38,938 nucleotides of DNA from an uncultured Alistipes sp. (GCA_900549685.1 UROX01000003.1:1-38938); one strand, 5' to 3'; positions 8,230 through 16,446 are shown, counted from the stretch's first letter. Made by a program: numbers and translations. Notes: a model not told the origin generated them from the sequence alone.

Positions 8230-8237
8230 TACCTTTG
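8230..8237 (+). promoter_or_regulatory. -7 box for the DUF4831 gene
   Basis: TACCTTTG matches TAnnTTTG, 19 bp past the trmN6 stop. No TTG is seen at the expected spacing. It would give a leader of about 220 nt with two hairpins (8268-8290 and 8321-8334). Confidence 0.5.
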
Positions 8238-8267
8238 TTTTTACCCGGGACGACGAAAGGCGACTGC

Positions 8268-8334
8268 ATACGGCTCTGTGCGAGCCGTATCGTAAGGAGC
8301 CGGGGCGGAGGCCGCGAATTCTCCTGCGGAGGAG
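8268..8334 (+). promoter_or_regulatory. Two hairpins in the leader of the DUF4831 gene
   Basis: ATACGGCTC-TGTGC-GAGCCGTAT (8268-8290) is a perfect 9-bp stem and CTCCT-GCGG-AGGAG (8321-8334) a perfect 5-bp stem. Both lie between the putative promoter and the start codon. I recognise no known riboswitch class. Confidence 0.35.
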
Positions 8335-8464
8335 AGCGGATCCGAATGACGGCCCGGAGGACGATCCCGACAGAACGCGAGGAGGGTAGATCCGAACCGG
8401 AACGGAAGTCCGGGGCGTATGGGGTTTCAGATGGAAATATCGAACTTTTAAAATACGGATGATT

Positions 8465-9499
8465 ATGAAAAAACTGGTGATTCCGATGATGCTGTGCGTG
8501 CTCGCTGCGACGGATGCGGCAGCTCAGGTGAAGGCCTACAAGGCCGGAGAGCGGAGCGACAATGCCAATGCGGTGGCCTATGCCCTGCCGCGTTCGGTGG
8601 TCAAGGTGTGTGTCGTGACCGAAAAAGAGAGCGTCCGGGTGGGACCTTATGCCCGTTTCGCCCAGAAATTGCTCGGCGTGATGGCGCCCCTGGCCGATAA
8701 GGACGTCTATACGATCAAAAGCGCGACGCTTACGGCGGCCACCGAAGCCGACCCGTCGGAGATTTACGCGCTCGATAACCCCGACAAAAGTCCGCTGCGG
8801 ATTTACGATGTCACGCCCGAGGGGCTGATCGCCGTGACGCCCGAGGGTATGGTTCCCTCGCCGTCGGCTTTCGGCACTTGTCCGGTCCGGCCGTGCGGGG
8901 CGGGGGAAGGCGATTGCCGCGTGGTTTCGCACGTGGGTAGCGATACCTCGTTTGTGAAATTCGCGATTGACCGCCGGAGCCTGACCGAGAAAAGCCCCGA
9001 ATCCATGGCTATGGATGCGGCCAACGCGATCTTTTCGCTGCGTAAGCATCGCCTTGATCTGGTGACGGGCGAAGCGGGCGAAAATGTCTTCGGCAGCGGT
9101 TTGCAGGCGGCGCTGGACGAGATAGACCGGCTGGAACAGGAATATCTGGCGCTGTTTCTGGGCAAACAGTTCCGCCAGACGGTCGTGCGGGAGTACGATG
9201 TGGTTCCCGCTGCGGACGAGAACAATCTGATCGTCTGCCGCTTCTCGGACAACGGCGGGCTGCTCTCGCCCAACGATCTGTCGGGACGTCCCGTCGTGTT
9301 GGAGCTAACGCCCGAGAAAAAAGCCCAGAACGCCGTGCTCAACCGTAAGGGGAAAGATTCGCGCAGCACGATCTACTATAAGATCGCCGACGTGGTGAAT
9401 TGCCGCCTGCTGGACGGCAATCGCGAGGTCGCCCAGAGCCGTCTGCCCCTTTATCAGTTCGGTGTGACGGCCGAAATGCCGGTTCCGTCCGTGAAATAA
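8465..9499 (+). CDS. DUF4831 family protein, secreted
   Basis: A 344-aa protein with a cleavable signal peptide (MKKLVIPMMLCVLAATDAAA, then Q). The region YALPRSVVKVCVVTEKESVR followed by GPYARFAQKLLGV, and the later segment EIDRLEQEYLALFLGKQ, are typical of DUF4831, a Bacteroidota-specific family of unknown function probably located in the periplasm or outer membrane. No catalytic motif is apparent. An ATG at 8459 two codons upstream is equally possible. The AlkD-like gene starts 8 bp after the stop, so the two are probably co-transcribed, although a functional link is not obvious. Confidence 0.83.
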   Translation: MKKLVIPMMLCVLAATDAAAQVKAYKAGERSDNANAVAYALPRSVVKVCVVTEKESVRVGPYARFAQKLLGVMAPLADKDVYTIKSATLTAATEADPSEIYALDNPDKSPLRIYDVTPEGLIAVTPEGMVPSPSAFGTCPVRPCGAGEGDCRVVSHVGSDTSFVKFAIDRRSLTEKSPESMAMDAANAIFSLRKHRLDLVTGEAGENVFGSGLQAALDEIDRLEQEYLALFLGKQFRQTVVREYDVVPAADENNLIVCRFSDNGGLLSPNDLSGRPVVLELTPEKKAQNAVLNRKGKDSRSTIYYKIADVVNCRLLDGNREVAQSRLPLYQFGVTAEMPVPSVK

Positions 9500-9507
9500 C
9501 GCAGCCG

Positions 9508-10182
9508 ATGGACGATACGACGAAAATGGTCGCCCTGTTGCGTCGCCTGAAGACCGAAATGAACGGGGCGGTCGTCGGAGCCATGCAGGACCGCGGTGTG
9601 GATTATCCGCTCAGTTACGGCGTTTCGGTGTCCACGATCCGGGAAATCGCCGCCGGTTATGCGCCCGACCATTCGCTGGCTCTGCTGCTGTTCCGTCAGC
9701 AGGTCCGGGAGCTGAGGCTGGCCGCGGCGTTCATCGACGATCCCGATTGTGTGACTCCGCGTCAGATGGACGATTGGGCAGAGGCCTTCGATCATGCCGA
9801 AATCGTCGAACAGGTGGTCTGGGCACTGTTCCGTCGGGTGAAACATACCTCGCAGGTCGCTTTGGCATGGATGGAGAGCGACCGGCCGATGAAACGCTAT
9901 GCCGGATTGCTGACGGCGGCCTCTTCGCTCGACGAAGACTGGTGCGGCGGCAGGCCCGAGGCATTTTTCGAGGCCGTCGTCCGCATGGGCCGTCAGGGGA
10001 ATCTGTCTTCGGCCGTGTGCCGGGGCGTCGTCCGGCTGTTGCTGCGACTGAGCGCGACGTCCGCCGACTGGCGGGGCCGGACGAAAGAACTGATCGCTCT
10101 CTATGCCGATTCGGCCGATGCTTCGTTGCGTTATATCGCCGAAGAGGCTGGCTGGCAGATCGCGTATGCGGAGGACGAGTGA
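9508..10182 (+). CDS. DNA alkylation repair protein, AlkD-like
   Basis: A 224-aa all-helical protein matching the Bacteroidota DNA alkylation repair family of HEAT-like repeats, related to AlkD glycosylases that remove alkylated purines. Recognisable parts are LRRLKTEMNGAVVGAMQDRG, YGVSVSTIREIAAGYAPDHS, the VRELRLAAAFIDDP helix, and the EAFDHAEIVEQVVWALF repeat. The start at 9508 (ATGGACGATACG) is the first ATG after the preceding gene and gives the normal family length. A strong terminator follows at 10216. Glycosylase activity is inferred from the family; some members have lost it. Confidence 0.8.
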   Translation: MDDTTKMVALLRRLKTEMNGAVVGAMQDRGVDYPLSYGVSVSTIREIAAGYAPDHSLALLLFRQQVRELRLAAAFIDDPDCVTPRQMDDWAEAFDHAEIVEQVVWALFRRVKHTSQVALAWMESDRPMKRYAGLLTAASSLDEDWCGGRPEAFFEAVVRMGRQGNLSSAVCRGVVRLLLRLSATSADWRGRTKELIALYADSADASLRYIAEEAGWQIAYAEDE

Positions 10183-10215
10183 CACGAGATGACGTGCCGG
10201 ACGGTACGTCGGAGA

Positions 10216-10275
10216 CGGGTTCGGAAAGCCGTAGCGGACGAATGGATCGTCGCCGGCTTTCCGAATCCGTTTTTT
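10216..10275 (+). terminator. Intrinsic terminator after the AlkD-like gene
   Basis: CGGGTTCGGAAAGCCG (10216-10231) pairs with CGGCTTTCCGAATCCG (10254-10269) over 16 positions with one G-U pair, followed by TTTTTT. The 22-nt loop is long. Confidence 0.8.
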
Positions 10276-10687
10276 CGTTTCGCGGCATGCGAAGGTCGGA
10301 AGCCGGTCGTGAGGAGAGGCTCGGCCGGATGTCGAAGGCGGAATAAAAGAATAATGTGGCGATGATCGGGCCGTTCGGCCTCCTAACCTCGTTTATAGGC
10401 TTCGATATGCCGAAGTTTCCGATAGCACTTTCAGCTCCGGTCCAGAGATTCGCTTCCGTAGGCTGCGTTTCCGATGTACGGACTATACCTGTCGGACAGG
10501 AACTTCGATGCGCAGCACGAGAAGTCCGGAGGCGACGGCAAGGACTGGTGCGGAGAAACGGATGGTTGTAGTGACGATCACTGTGTCTCAGGGGTGCGGT
10601 GTGTGAACGATTTCTGTCGGGGAAGCTTATGCGCGGAGATCGTCGGCTGTTCCTTACGCAAGGTGGCATGCCGTTTCCGGCGTGCCA
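10276..10687. other. Gene-free interval between convergent genes
   Basis: About 410 bp between the terminator of the AlkD-like gene and the end of queG. A short open frame (10356-10571, plus) exists, but it has no promoter and no recognisable family. No clear terminator for queG was found. Confidence 0.5.
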
Positions 10688-11590
10688 TCACGGGAACATT
10701 TTGCGGATGCGGGCCTGCAGACGAGCCAATCCGCAGCGACTCAGCGGCGTTTCGCCGTAAAGCTCGTCGAATCGCTCCTGAGTCATGGCCGTCCATTCGG
10801 CGGCGGATGACGTCTCCAGTTCCGGAACCGGAGCGAACATCGGATGTCGGCCGTCGGGCGCCTTGCTGTTGTGGGGACAGACCCGCTGGCAGACGTCGCA
10901 GCCGAACAGCCAGCCGTGCAGGTCGCCTTCGTCTCCGTCCGTTTTCTCGATGGTCCGGCGCGATATGCAGCGTCCGGCGTCTATTTTTCTGTCGGGCAGG
11001 ATCGCCCCGGCCGGACAGGCCTCCATGCAGGCGCGGCACTGGCCGCAACGTTCTCCCGCGAACGGAGCGTCGGGTTCCAGTTCCGCCGTCGTGACGATTT
11101 CGCCCAGCAGTATGAACGAACCCAGCCGGGGATGCACCAGCAGCGAATGGCGTCCGATCCAGCCCAGACCCGCTTCCACGGCCCAGCTTTTCTCGGACAG
11201 CGGTGCCGTGTCGGTAAAGACCCGGCTCCGGGAATCGGGAACCGTCTCTTTCAGGTAGTTCTGCAATTCGGAAAGCCGCTCCCTGATCGTCAGATGATAG
11301 TCCCTCGCATGGGCGTAGGAGGCGATGTGCGAGGCGACGGGACCTGTCGATACGGGACGTTTGTAGCTTACGGCGCAGACGACGACCGAACGGGCGCCCT
11401 CGAACAGCAGAGCCGGATCGAACCGTTTGTCCACGTTTCTTTGCAGATAGTCCAGCGAGCCGTCGTGTCCCTGCTCCATCCATCGGACGAAGGTTTCCCG
11501 CTGGGCGGTGAGCGGCCGGCATCGGGCAATCCCTACGGCGTCGAAACCCAGTTCAAGTGCCTTGCGGCGTATTTTGTCGCTCGGTGTCAT
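10688..11590 (-). CDS. queG: Epoxyqueuosine reductase QueG
   Basis: QueG (300 aa) reduces epoxyqueuosine to queuosine in the tRNA wobble position, using cobalamin and two 4Fe-4S clusters. The catalytic Asp is D127 in VFTDTAPLSEK, followed by the family motif AGLGWIGRHSLL. Cluster ligands are all visible: C182, C185, C188, C192 (CGQCRACMEACP), C208, and C231, C234, C238 (CDVCQRVCP). The C-terminal HEAT-like extension of some QueG proteins is absent; the protein ends at RIRKMFP. The ATG at 11590 is chosen because a -7 box lies just upstream; an in-frame ATG at 11608 would add MSNFAA and lie upstream of that box. Confidence 0.94.
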   Translation of the reverse strand: MTPSDKIRRKALELGFDAVGIARCRPLTAQRETFVRWMEQGHDGSLDYLQRNVDKRFDPALLFEGARSVVVCAVSYKRPVSTGPVASHIASYAHARDYHLTIRERLSELQNYLKETVPDSRSRVFTDTAPLSEKSWAVEAGLGWIGRHSLLVHPRLGSFILLGEIVTTAELEPDAPFAGERCGQCRACMEACPAGAILPDRKIDAGRCISRRTIEKTDGDEGDLHGWLFGCDVCQRVCPHNSKAPDGRHPMFAPVPELETSSAAEWTAMTQERFDELYGETPLSRCGLARLQARIRKMFP

Positions 11591-11595
11591 GGCTG

Positions 11596-11603
11596 CAAAA
11601 TTA
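11596..11603 (-). promoter_or_regulatory. -7 box for queG, leaving almost no leader
   Basis: TAATTTTG on the minus strand matches TAnnTTTG. Only five bases separate it from the ATG at 11590, so a transcript from it would be leaderless or nearly so. Confidence 0.5.
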
Positions 11604-11810
11604 CTCAAAGTTATTCGGATAAAAACGATTGCCTCCGTGAATGTCGATTCCCGGTCCCGAAGCGTTCCGGTCCGTGTGCCGTTGCAGTGGTTTCGGATCG
11701 AACCCCTCTTCCGGACCCGGACGCCTCTTCGAAAGATCGAGACCGCTATCCGAAAGCGCGTTGTGCCGGGACATTGACGTGTATGGGCGGGAAGATAAAA
11801 TAAAAAGAAT

Positions 11811-11818
11811 TATCTTTG
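11811..11818 (+). promoter_or_regulatory. -7 box for the acyl-CoA ligase gene
   Basis: TATCTTTG matches TAnnTTTG, 45 bp upstream of the ATG at 11864. No TTG lies at the usual spacing. Confidence 0.55.
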
Positions 11819-11863
11819 CGTTCCATTGGTGTGCTTCGCGGCACGAATAAATTGAATACCGAT

Positions 11864-13486
11864 ATGACATTCGACACCCTTCGGCAGATGTATCAACACA
11901 GTATCGGGGCGTTCCGATCCAATGCGTGTTCCTCTCTTTACGGAGGAGAATCGCTCACTTACGGACAGTTCGCGGATCGCGTCGATTCGTTGGTCGAAAC
12001 GTTCGTGTCGGCCGGACTGAGCAGCGGGGACAAGATCGCCCTACTGAGCAACAACATGCCCAACTGGGGCGTGGTGTATTTTGCCGCCACGATTTCCGGC
12101 ATGGTCGTCGTGCCTATTCTGCCCGATTTCTCAGGCTCCGAGGTGGACCGTATCATTCTCCATTCCGAGGCCAAGGCGTTGGTAGCGTCCGATAAGCTGT
12201 ATACCAAAGTCTCCAAGGACGTCATCGAAAAGCTCGCCCTGGTCGTGCGGACGAAGAATCTGGGTGTCATCGCCCGGCGCGGCGACAGGTCCCGGGGAAC
12301 GATCGTCGAGCCGAAAACCGAAGATCTCGCGGCGATCATCTATACCTCGGGTACGACTTCGCAGCCCAAAGGCGTGATGCTTTCCCACCGCAACCTTTGC
12401 AGTCAGCTGGAAATGACGAGCCGCCTGCAGTCGGTCTATGCGAGCGATATCTTTCTGTCCATACTGCCGCTGTCCCATACCTTCGAGTGTTCGCTGGGCA
12501 TGCTGTTGCCTTTCATGTGGGGCGCGTCGGTCGTCTATCTCGACAAGGCACCCACGGCATCGGTCCTGTTGCCGGTTCTGCGTGCCGTCCGTCCGACGAT
12601 CATGTTGAGCGTGCCGCTCATCATCGAGAAGATTTATAAAAACAAGGTCGTTCCCCAGATGTCGTCCAATCTGCTGATGCGCTGGCTCTATAAACGCGAC
12701 TGGGGCCGGAAATGGCTCCACCGCATTGCCGGTAAGAAGCTGATGAAACTTTTCGGAGGCCGTATCCGCTTCTTCGGCATCGGCGGCGCCAAACTCGACG
12801 CGAGGGTCGAGCGATTTCTGTTCGAGGGACGTTTCCCCTATGCCATCGGTTACGGACTGACCGAGACGGCTCCCGTGCTGGCCGGGGCCAATCCCACGAT
12901 GGTGCGCCATCAGTCTACCGGGCCGATGTTACAGGGCGTCGAGGCGCGGCTGGACAATGTCAATCCGAAATCGGGCGAGGGCGAGATCGTCGTCAAGGGT
13001 CCCAACGTGATGATGGGTTATTACAAGAATCCCGAAGCCACGGCCGATTCGTTTACCGAGGACGGATGGTTCCGGACCAAGGACCTCGGCATCTTCGACG
13101 AGGACGGATTTCTGTATATCAAGGGCCGGCTGTCGAATATGATTCTGGGTCCCAGCGGCGAGAATATCTATCCCGAAGAGATCGAGAACGTGCTCAACGG
13201 CCATGCGCTGGTGAACGATTCGCTCGTCCGGGCCGACGATATGGGCAAACTGGTGGCTATCGTCTATTTCAACCGGGAAGAGTTGGAGCACAAGTATCAT
13301 GTGATGAAAGAGGAGCTGGGTGCCCGGATAGAGAATATCAAGAAAGAGTTGCTGAACTACGTCAATTCGAAAGTGAATAAGTTTTCCCGCATTTCGGTCG
13401 TCGAGGAAAACGAAAACGGATTCGAAAAGACCCCTACGCACAAGATCAAGCGGTTCCTCTATAACAAAAAGAGCGAAACGCTCTGA
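11864..13486 (+). CDS. AMP-binding long-chain fatty acid-CoA ligase
   Basis: A 540-aa member of the adenylate-forming (ANL) superfamily that activates a fatty acid with ATP to acyl-AMP and transfers it to CoA. The phosphate-binding loop YTSGTTSQPKGVMLSH lies near residues 160-175. The A5 motif YGLTETAPVLAG is near 330. GWFRTKDLGIFDEDGFLYIKG is near 400, with the hinge and C-terminal domain after it, including the conserved Lys region near the end (EKTPTHKIKRFLY). The length and the lid-type C-terminus fit FadD-like enzymes. The start at 11864 is downstream of the -7 box; an in-frame ATG at 11816 overlaps that box. A terminator follows at 13507. Chain-length preference cannot be judged. Confidence 0.9.
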   Translation: MTFDTLRQMYQHSIGAFRSNACSSLYGGESLTYGQFADRVDSLVETFVSAGLSSGDKIALLSNNMPNWGVVYFAATISGMVVVPILPDFSGSEVDRIILHSEAKALVASDKLYTKVSKDVIEKLALVVRTKNLGVIARRGDRSRGTIVEPKTEDLAAIIYTSGTTSQPKGVMLSHRNLCSQLEMTSRLQSVYASDIFLSILPLSHTFECSLGMLLPFMWGASVVYLDKAPTASVLLPVLRAVRPTIMLSVPLIIEKIYKNKVVPQMSSNLLMRWLYKRDWGRKWLHRIAGKKLMKLFGGRIRFFGIGGAKLDARVERFLFEGRFPYAIGYGLTETAPVLAGANPTMVRHQSTGPMLQGVEARLDNVNPKSGEGEIVVKGPNVMMGYYKNPEATADSFTEDGWFRTKDLGIFDEDGFLYIKGRLSNMILGPSGENIYPEEIENVLNGHALVNDSLVRADDMGKLVAIVYFNREELEHKYHVMKEELGARIENIKKELLNYVNSKVNKFSRISVVEENENGFEKTPTHKIKRFLYNKKSETL

Positions 13487-13506
13487 CCGATATTTTTTCG
13501 ACCCGA

Positions 13507-13533
13507 AATCCTGCCCGTGCGGCGGGATTTTTT
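13507..13533 (+). terminator. Intrinsic terminator of the acyl-CoA ligase gene
   Basis: AATCCTGCC-CGTGC-GGCGGGATT (one U-G pair), running into a T-run at 13528-13533. The last T is the first base of the next gene's -7 box. Confidence 0.8.
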
Positions 13534-13540
13534 ATATTTG
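13533..13540 (+). promoter_or_regulatory. -7 box for the ThiF/MoeB-like gene
   Basis: TATATTTG matches TAnnTTTG exactly, 37 bp upstream of the chosen ATG. It overlaps the T-run of the preceding terminator. Confidence 0.6.
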
Positions 13541-13577
13541 CGGTACGATGGTGCTCGTGCACCGCAAAGCGAACGAA

Positions 13578-14273
13578 ATGAAGGAAGAGGATAAGGAACG
13601 TTACCAGCGCAATCTGCTGGTCGAAGGTTTCGGAGAAGAGGGACAGCGGCGGCTGCGGGAGAGCCGTGTCGTCGTCGTCGGTGCGGGCGGACTGGGTTCG
13701 GCCGTGTTGAACTATCTCGCGGCTTGCGGAGTCGGGACGATCCGTATCGTCGAGCACGATACGGTGTCGTTGTCGAATCTTCAGCGGCAGGTGCTCTATA
13801 CGACACCCGACCTGGGGGCATCCAAGGCCGAGGCGGCCGCCGTACGGTTGTCGAGACTCAATCCTGGCTGTCGGATCGATCTGGCCGACTGTCGGCTGAC
13901 GGAGGAGAATGCCTCCGGGCTGCTCGACGGTTTCGATGTCGTGGTGGATTGTACGGACAATTATGCGACCCGTTACGTGATCGACGGTTTCTGTGCGGCG
14001 CATCGAGTGCCGATGGTGTACGGTACGGCGGAACAGACCGGAGGACAGGTGTCGGTGTTCCATACGGAAGGGGCCGGCGGATATCGCGACCTCTATCCCG
14101 TGCGGCCCGAACAGAAACCCGTCGTGGGGGTGTTGTCGCCCGTCGTGGGTGCGGTCGGTTCGTTGCAGGCGCTCGAGACGGTGAAATTGCTCAGTGGACT
14201 GGGAAGCACGCTCGCCGGGCGGTTGCTGATGTTCGACGGTCTGACGATGAATTTCAGAATTTTCGAAATATAA
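13578..14273 (+). CDS. ThiF/MoeB/HesA-family E1-like adenylyltransferase lacking the usual cysteines
   Basis: A 231-aa E1-like protein. Family members adenylate the C-terminal Gly-Gly of a ubiquitin-like sulfur carrier such as ThiS or MoaD. The ATP site looks intact: RYQRN at 8-12 (Arg finger), GAGGLG at 35-40, ribose-binding Asp61, NLQRQ at 67-71 and DCTDN at 124-128. The two CxxC zinc pairs of MoeB are missing: the first site reads GYRDLYP. The cysteine before the GVL segment in ThiF is also absent (EQKPVVGVLSP). It may therefore adenylate a partner without thiolester chemistry, or be divergent in function. The ATG at 13548 would leave only 7 nt after the -7 box and adds non-family sequence. 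No ThiS or MoaD gene is nearby; the methyltransferase gene follows 5 bp later. Confidence 0.85.
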   Translation: MKEEDKERYQRNLLVEGFGEEGQRRLRESRVVVVGAGGLGSAVLNYLAACGVGTIRIVEHDTVSLSNLQRQVLYTTPDLGASKAEAAAVRLSRLNPGCRIDLADCRLTEENASGLLDGFDVVVDCTDNYATRYVIDGFCAAHRVPMVYGTAEQTGGQVSVFHTEGAGGYRDLYPVRPEQKPVVGVLSPVVGAVGSLQALETVKLLSGLGSTLAGRLLMFDGLTMNFRIFEI

Positions 14274-14278
14274 CCGTT

Positions 14279-15031
14279 ATGTTCGATCTTGCCGGCCGGC
14301 GGGCTTCGAAACGCGAACAACTCCGGATCGCCGATCTGATGTCGCTCACGCCTTCGGGCGACCGGGTGTTGGAAATCGGGGCGCGGGACTGTTATCTGTC
14401 CCGTCGCCTGACCGGTCTGTACCGGGAAGTGGTGGCGCTCGACTTGCGGCGGCCCGAGGTGGATGAGCCGGGCATCGTGCCCGTCGAGGGCGATGCCACG
14501 GACCTGTCTTTTGGCGACGGAGCGTTCGATACGGTTTTCTGCACCGAAGTGTTGGAGCATATTCCGCCGGAGAAACTCGCCCGGGCCTGTGGCGAGATCG
14601 AGCGCACGTCGTCACGCTATGTCGTGATCGGCGTGCCGTATCGGCAGGACCTGCGGGCCGACCGGACGCTGTGCCGTCGTTGCGGCGCGGTCAATCCTCC
14701 GACGGGGCATCTCAACCGGTTCGACCGCCGGCGTCTGGAAGCCTTGTTTCCCCGGATGAGGATCGTCGAGACGCGTCTGGTGGGGCGGGGCAGTGCCGTG
14801 ACCAATCCGCTTTCGGTGTGGCTCTACCGCCTGTGCGGCTATCCTTACGGCAGTTACGATCAGGAAGAGGGCTGCATCCGCTGCGGTGCTCGGTTGGAGC
14901 GGCCTTCGGTCGGTCCCGGACGCTGGACGTTGTGTTTCGTCGCCCGAGTGCTGAACCGGATCCAGTTCAGACTCTACGGCTCCCGTCGGCCGATCTGGAT
15001 TCACATGCTGCTCGAAAAGAAAAATACCTGA
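14279..15031 (+). CDS. Class I SAM-dependent methyltransferase with two CxxC pairs
   Basis: A 250-aa class I methyltransferase. SAM motif I is VLEIGARDCYL (30-40), the acidic loop end is ALDLR (53-57), and FDTVFCTEVLEHI at 83-95 is the post-motif typical of type-11 enzymes. Two CxxC pairs (C132/C135 and C199/C202), with His144 between, could bind a structural zinc. This insertion is not part of the minimal fold. The substrate is unknown; the general look resembles methyltransferases found near surface-polysaccharide genes, but no such genes are here. It starts 5 bp after the E1-like gene and shares its promoter, so the two products may act together. Confidence 0.8.
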   Translation: MFDLAGRRASKREQLRIADLMSLTPSGDRVLEIGARDCYLSRRLTGLYREVVALDLRRPEVDEPGIVPVEGDATDLSFGDGAFDTVFCTEVLEHIPPEKLARACGEIERTSSRYVVIGVPYRQDLRADRTLCRRCGAVNPPTGHLNRFDRRRLEALFPRMRIVETRLVGRGSAVTNPLSVWLYRLCGYPYGSYDQEEGCIRCGARLERPSVGPGRWTLCFVARVLNRIQFRLYGSRRPIWIHMLLEKKNT

Positions 15032-15699
15032 ATTTCGGATCGGCGGGACATCTCCCTACGGGGGACGGTGTACCCGGGAGATGGGACCGATGCGTACACC
15101 GGTCGGCGGTCCGGATACGGGAAGTGTGTCCTTCGGCTGTGGCTCTCTGTCATCTCCGGCCTCGTACTGTTCGGAAAAGGCTTTAGGACTCCGTTCGGGA
15201 AGTTGCGGAGACTCCGACGGATGCCGGTCTGCTGAACATATAATCGTGTTAAAAACACAGGAACCGGGCGTAGGTCCAACCTACGCCCGGTTCCTGTATT
15301 CCCGTTGCGATGTGCCGCCGGGCATGGCGGAAGTGTCGGTTTCCGTAGATGCGGTCCGGAGCATGGTCTTTCGATGACCAGCATTTCCGGGTCCTTTTCC
15401 CGTCTGCACGGTGCCCGAAACGGAAAACGACAAAAACGTCCGGAAGAATATATGTCTCTGTTTTTCCTCCGTATGCGGATCGTTGCCGGACGTCGTTTCG
15501 GGAGTTCGACATCACGGTTCCATGCTTTGTCGAATCGGCGGTTCGGACACGTTTTTCACGCCGCCTACAGTCATATATCCAGACCGGGCCTATTCTCGTT
15601 TTTGGCTCGGGGGATGGCTCGGTTCTCGATTCCGGAAGCGTGGCGGCAGCAGGTCGGTGCACTGCAAAAGTATGTCTGTCCGCATTCAGCAAGGCAGGA
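15032..15699. other. Gene-free interval with inverted repeats between convergent genes
   Basis: About 670 bp. It contains an 8-bp inverted repeat CATCTCCC/GGGAGATG (15049-15083) just after the methyltransferase stop, without a T-run, and a perfect 19-bp inverted repeat at 15257-15297. The 400 bp between the latter and the nitroreductase stop has no recognisable protein and no consensus promoter. Confidence 0.5.
15257..15297 (-). terminator. Perfect 19-bp inverted repeat, probable minus-strand terminator
   Basis: ACAGGAACCGGGCGTAGGT pairs perfectly with its complement across a 3-nt loop CCA. On the minus strand the stem is followed by GTTTTTAAC, as in an intrinsic terminator; on the plus strand no T-run follows. 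The nearest minus-strand gene ends about 400 bp away. Confidence 0.65.
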
Positions 15700-16446
15700 T
15701 CAGCGGTCCAGACCGATCTGTTCGGCCAGATAGTCGCGGATACCGTGTTCCATCGAGTGACGATGGTAGTCGGCGATGTGTCCGGCCCAGTCGTTGTCGG
15801 TCTTGTCGCCGCTCCGGCTGGCATTGAACGAGGTCACCTCGCGGTCGTAGGCTTCGAGTGCGGGGACCAGCGTTTCGTCCGGCGTATAGTGTTCTTTGTG
15901 CACGACGGCGGCTACGGGAAGTTTCGGCTTCAGGTCGGGCATTTCGCGCGGATATCCGAGCGTGAGGCCGCAGACGATGGCGACGCCCTGGGGAAGTCCC
16001 AGCATGTCGGATACTTTTCTCGGATCGGCCGTGCGGATGTATCCCACGCAGCAGCAGCCCAGTCCCAACGATTCGGCGGCTGCCACGGCGCTCATCATGG
16101 CCATCGAGGCGTCGATCACCCCCACCGTGTAGCCGTCTATCGTAGCGGCGAAATCGGGTGCGGCGAGGCCTTTGGCGGCGTTGGCCGCTTTGAGCTTGTG
16201 GTAGTCGAGGCAGAAGACCAGAAAGGCGGCCGAGGTCTTGATCTGTTTCTGGCCGGTGATGGCATACAGCTCTTCCTTGACGGACTGGTCGGTGATGGCG
16301 ATCACCGAAAACTGCTGGCCGTTGTAGCTCGTCGGCGTGTTGCGGATCGCTTCGAAGATGAAGTCGAGCTTTTCCTGTTCGATTTTTTCACGTTCGTACC
16401 GCCGGATCGAGCGGCGTTCGAGCAAAGATTCTTTGACGCTTTTCAT
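15700..16446 (-). CDS. Nitroreductase-family NAD(P)H-dependent flavin oxidoreductase
   Basis: A 248-aa FMN-dependent oxidoreductase of the nitroreductase fold, closest in look to the NfsA/FRP type. It has the N-terminal FMN motif RRSIRRY (11-17), TPTSYNGQQFSV after it, and the glycine-rich FMN segment ESLGLGCCCVGYIR followed by LGLPQGVAIVCGLTLGYP. The C-terminal part with DNDWAGHIADYH is a family feature. The start at 16446 (MKSVKESLLERR) is chosen because the 37 extra upstream residues of the open frame resemble nothing. TA-N3-TTTG at 16506-16514 is a weak promoter candidate. Substrate is unknown: quinones, flavins or nitro compounds are possible. Confidence 0.88.
   Translation of the reverse strand: MKSVKESLLERRSIRRYEREKIEQEKLDFIFEAIRNTPTSYNGQQFSVIAITDQSVKEELYAITGQKQIKTSAAFLVFCLDYHKLKAANAAKGLAAPDFAATIDGYTVGVIDASMAMMSAVAAAESLGLGCCCVGYIRTADPRKVSDMLGLPQGVAIVCGLTLGYPREMPDLKPKLPVAAVVHKEHYTPDETLVPALEAYDREVTSFNASRSGDKTDNDWAGHIADYHRHSMEHGIRDYLAEQIGLDR

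Noticed and set aside
10356..10571. Short plus-strand open frame of 71 codons with a hydrophobic start
   Set aside because: It lies between a strong terminator and the end of queG with no promoter, and the second half is Arg-rich junk-like sequence.
13548..13577. Upstream ATG of the ThiF/MoeB-like gene
   Set aside because: It would begin 7 nt after the -7 box and adds ten residues not seen in the family; MKEEDKERYQRN at 13578 is the family start.
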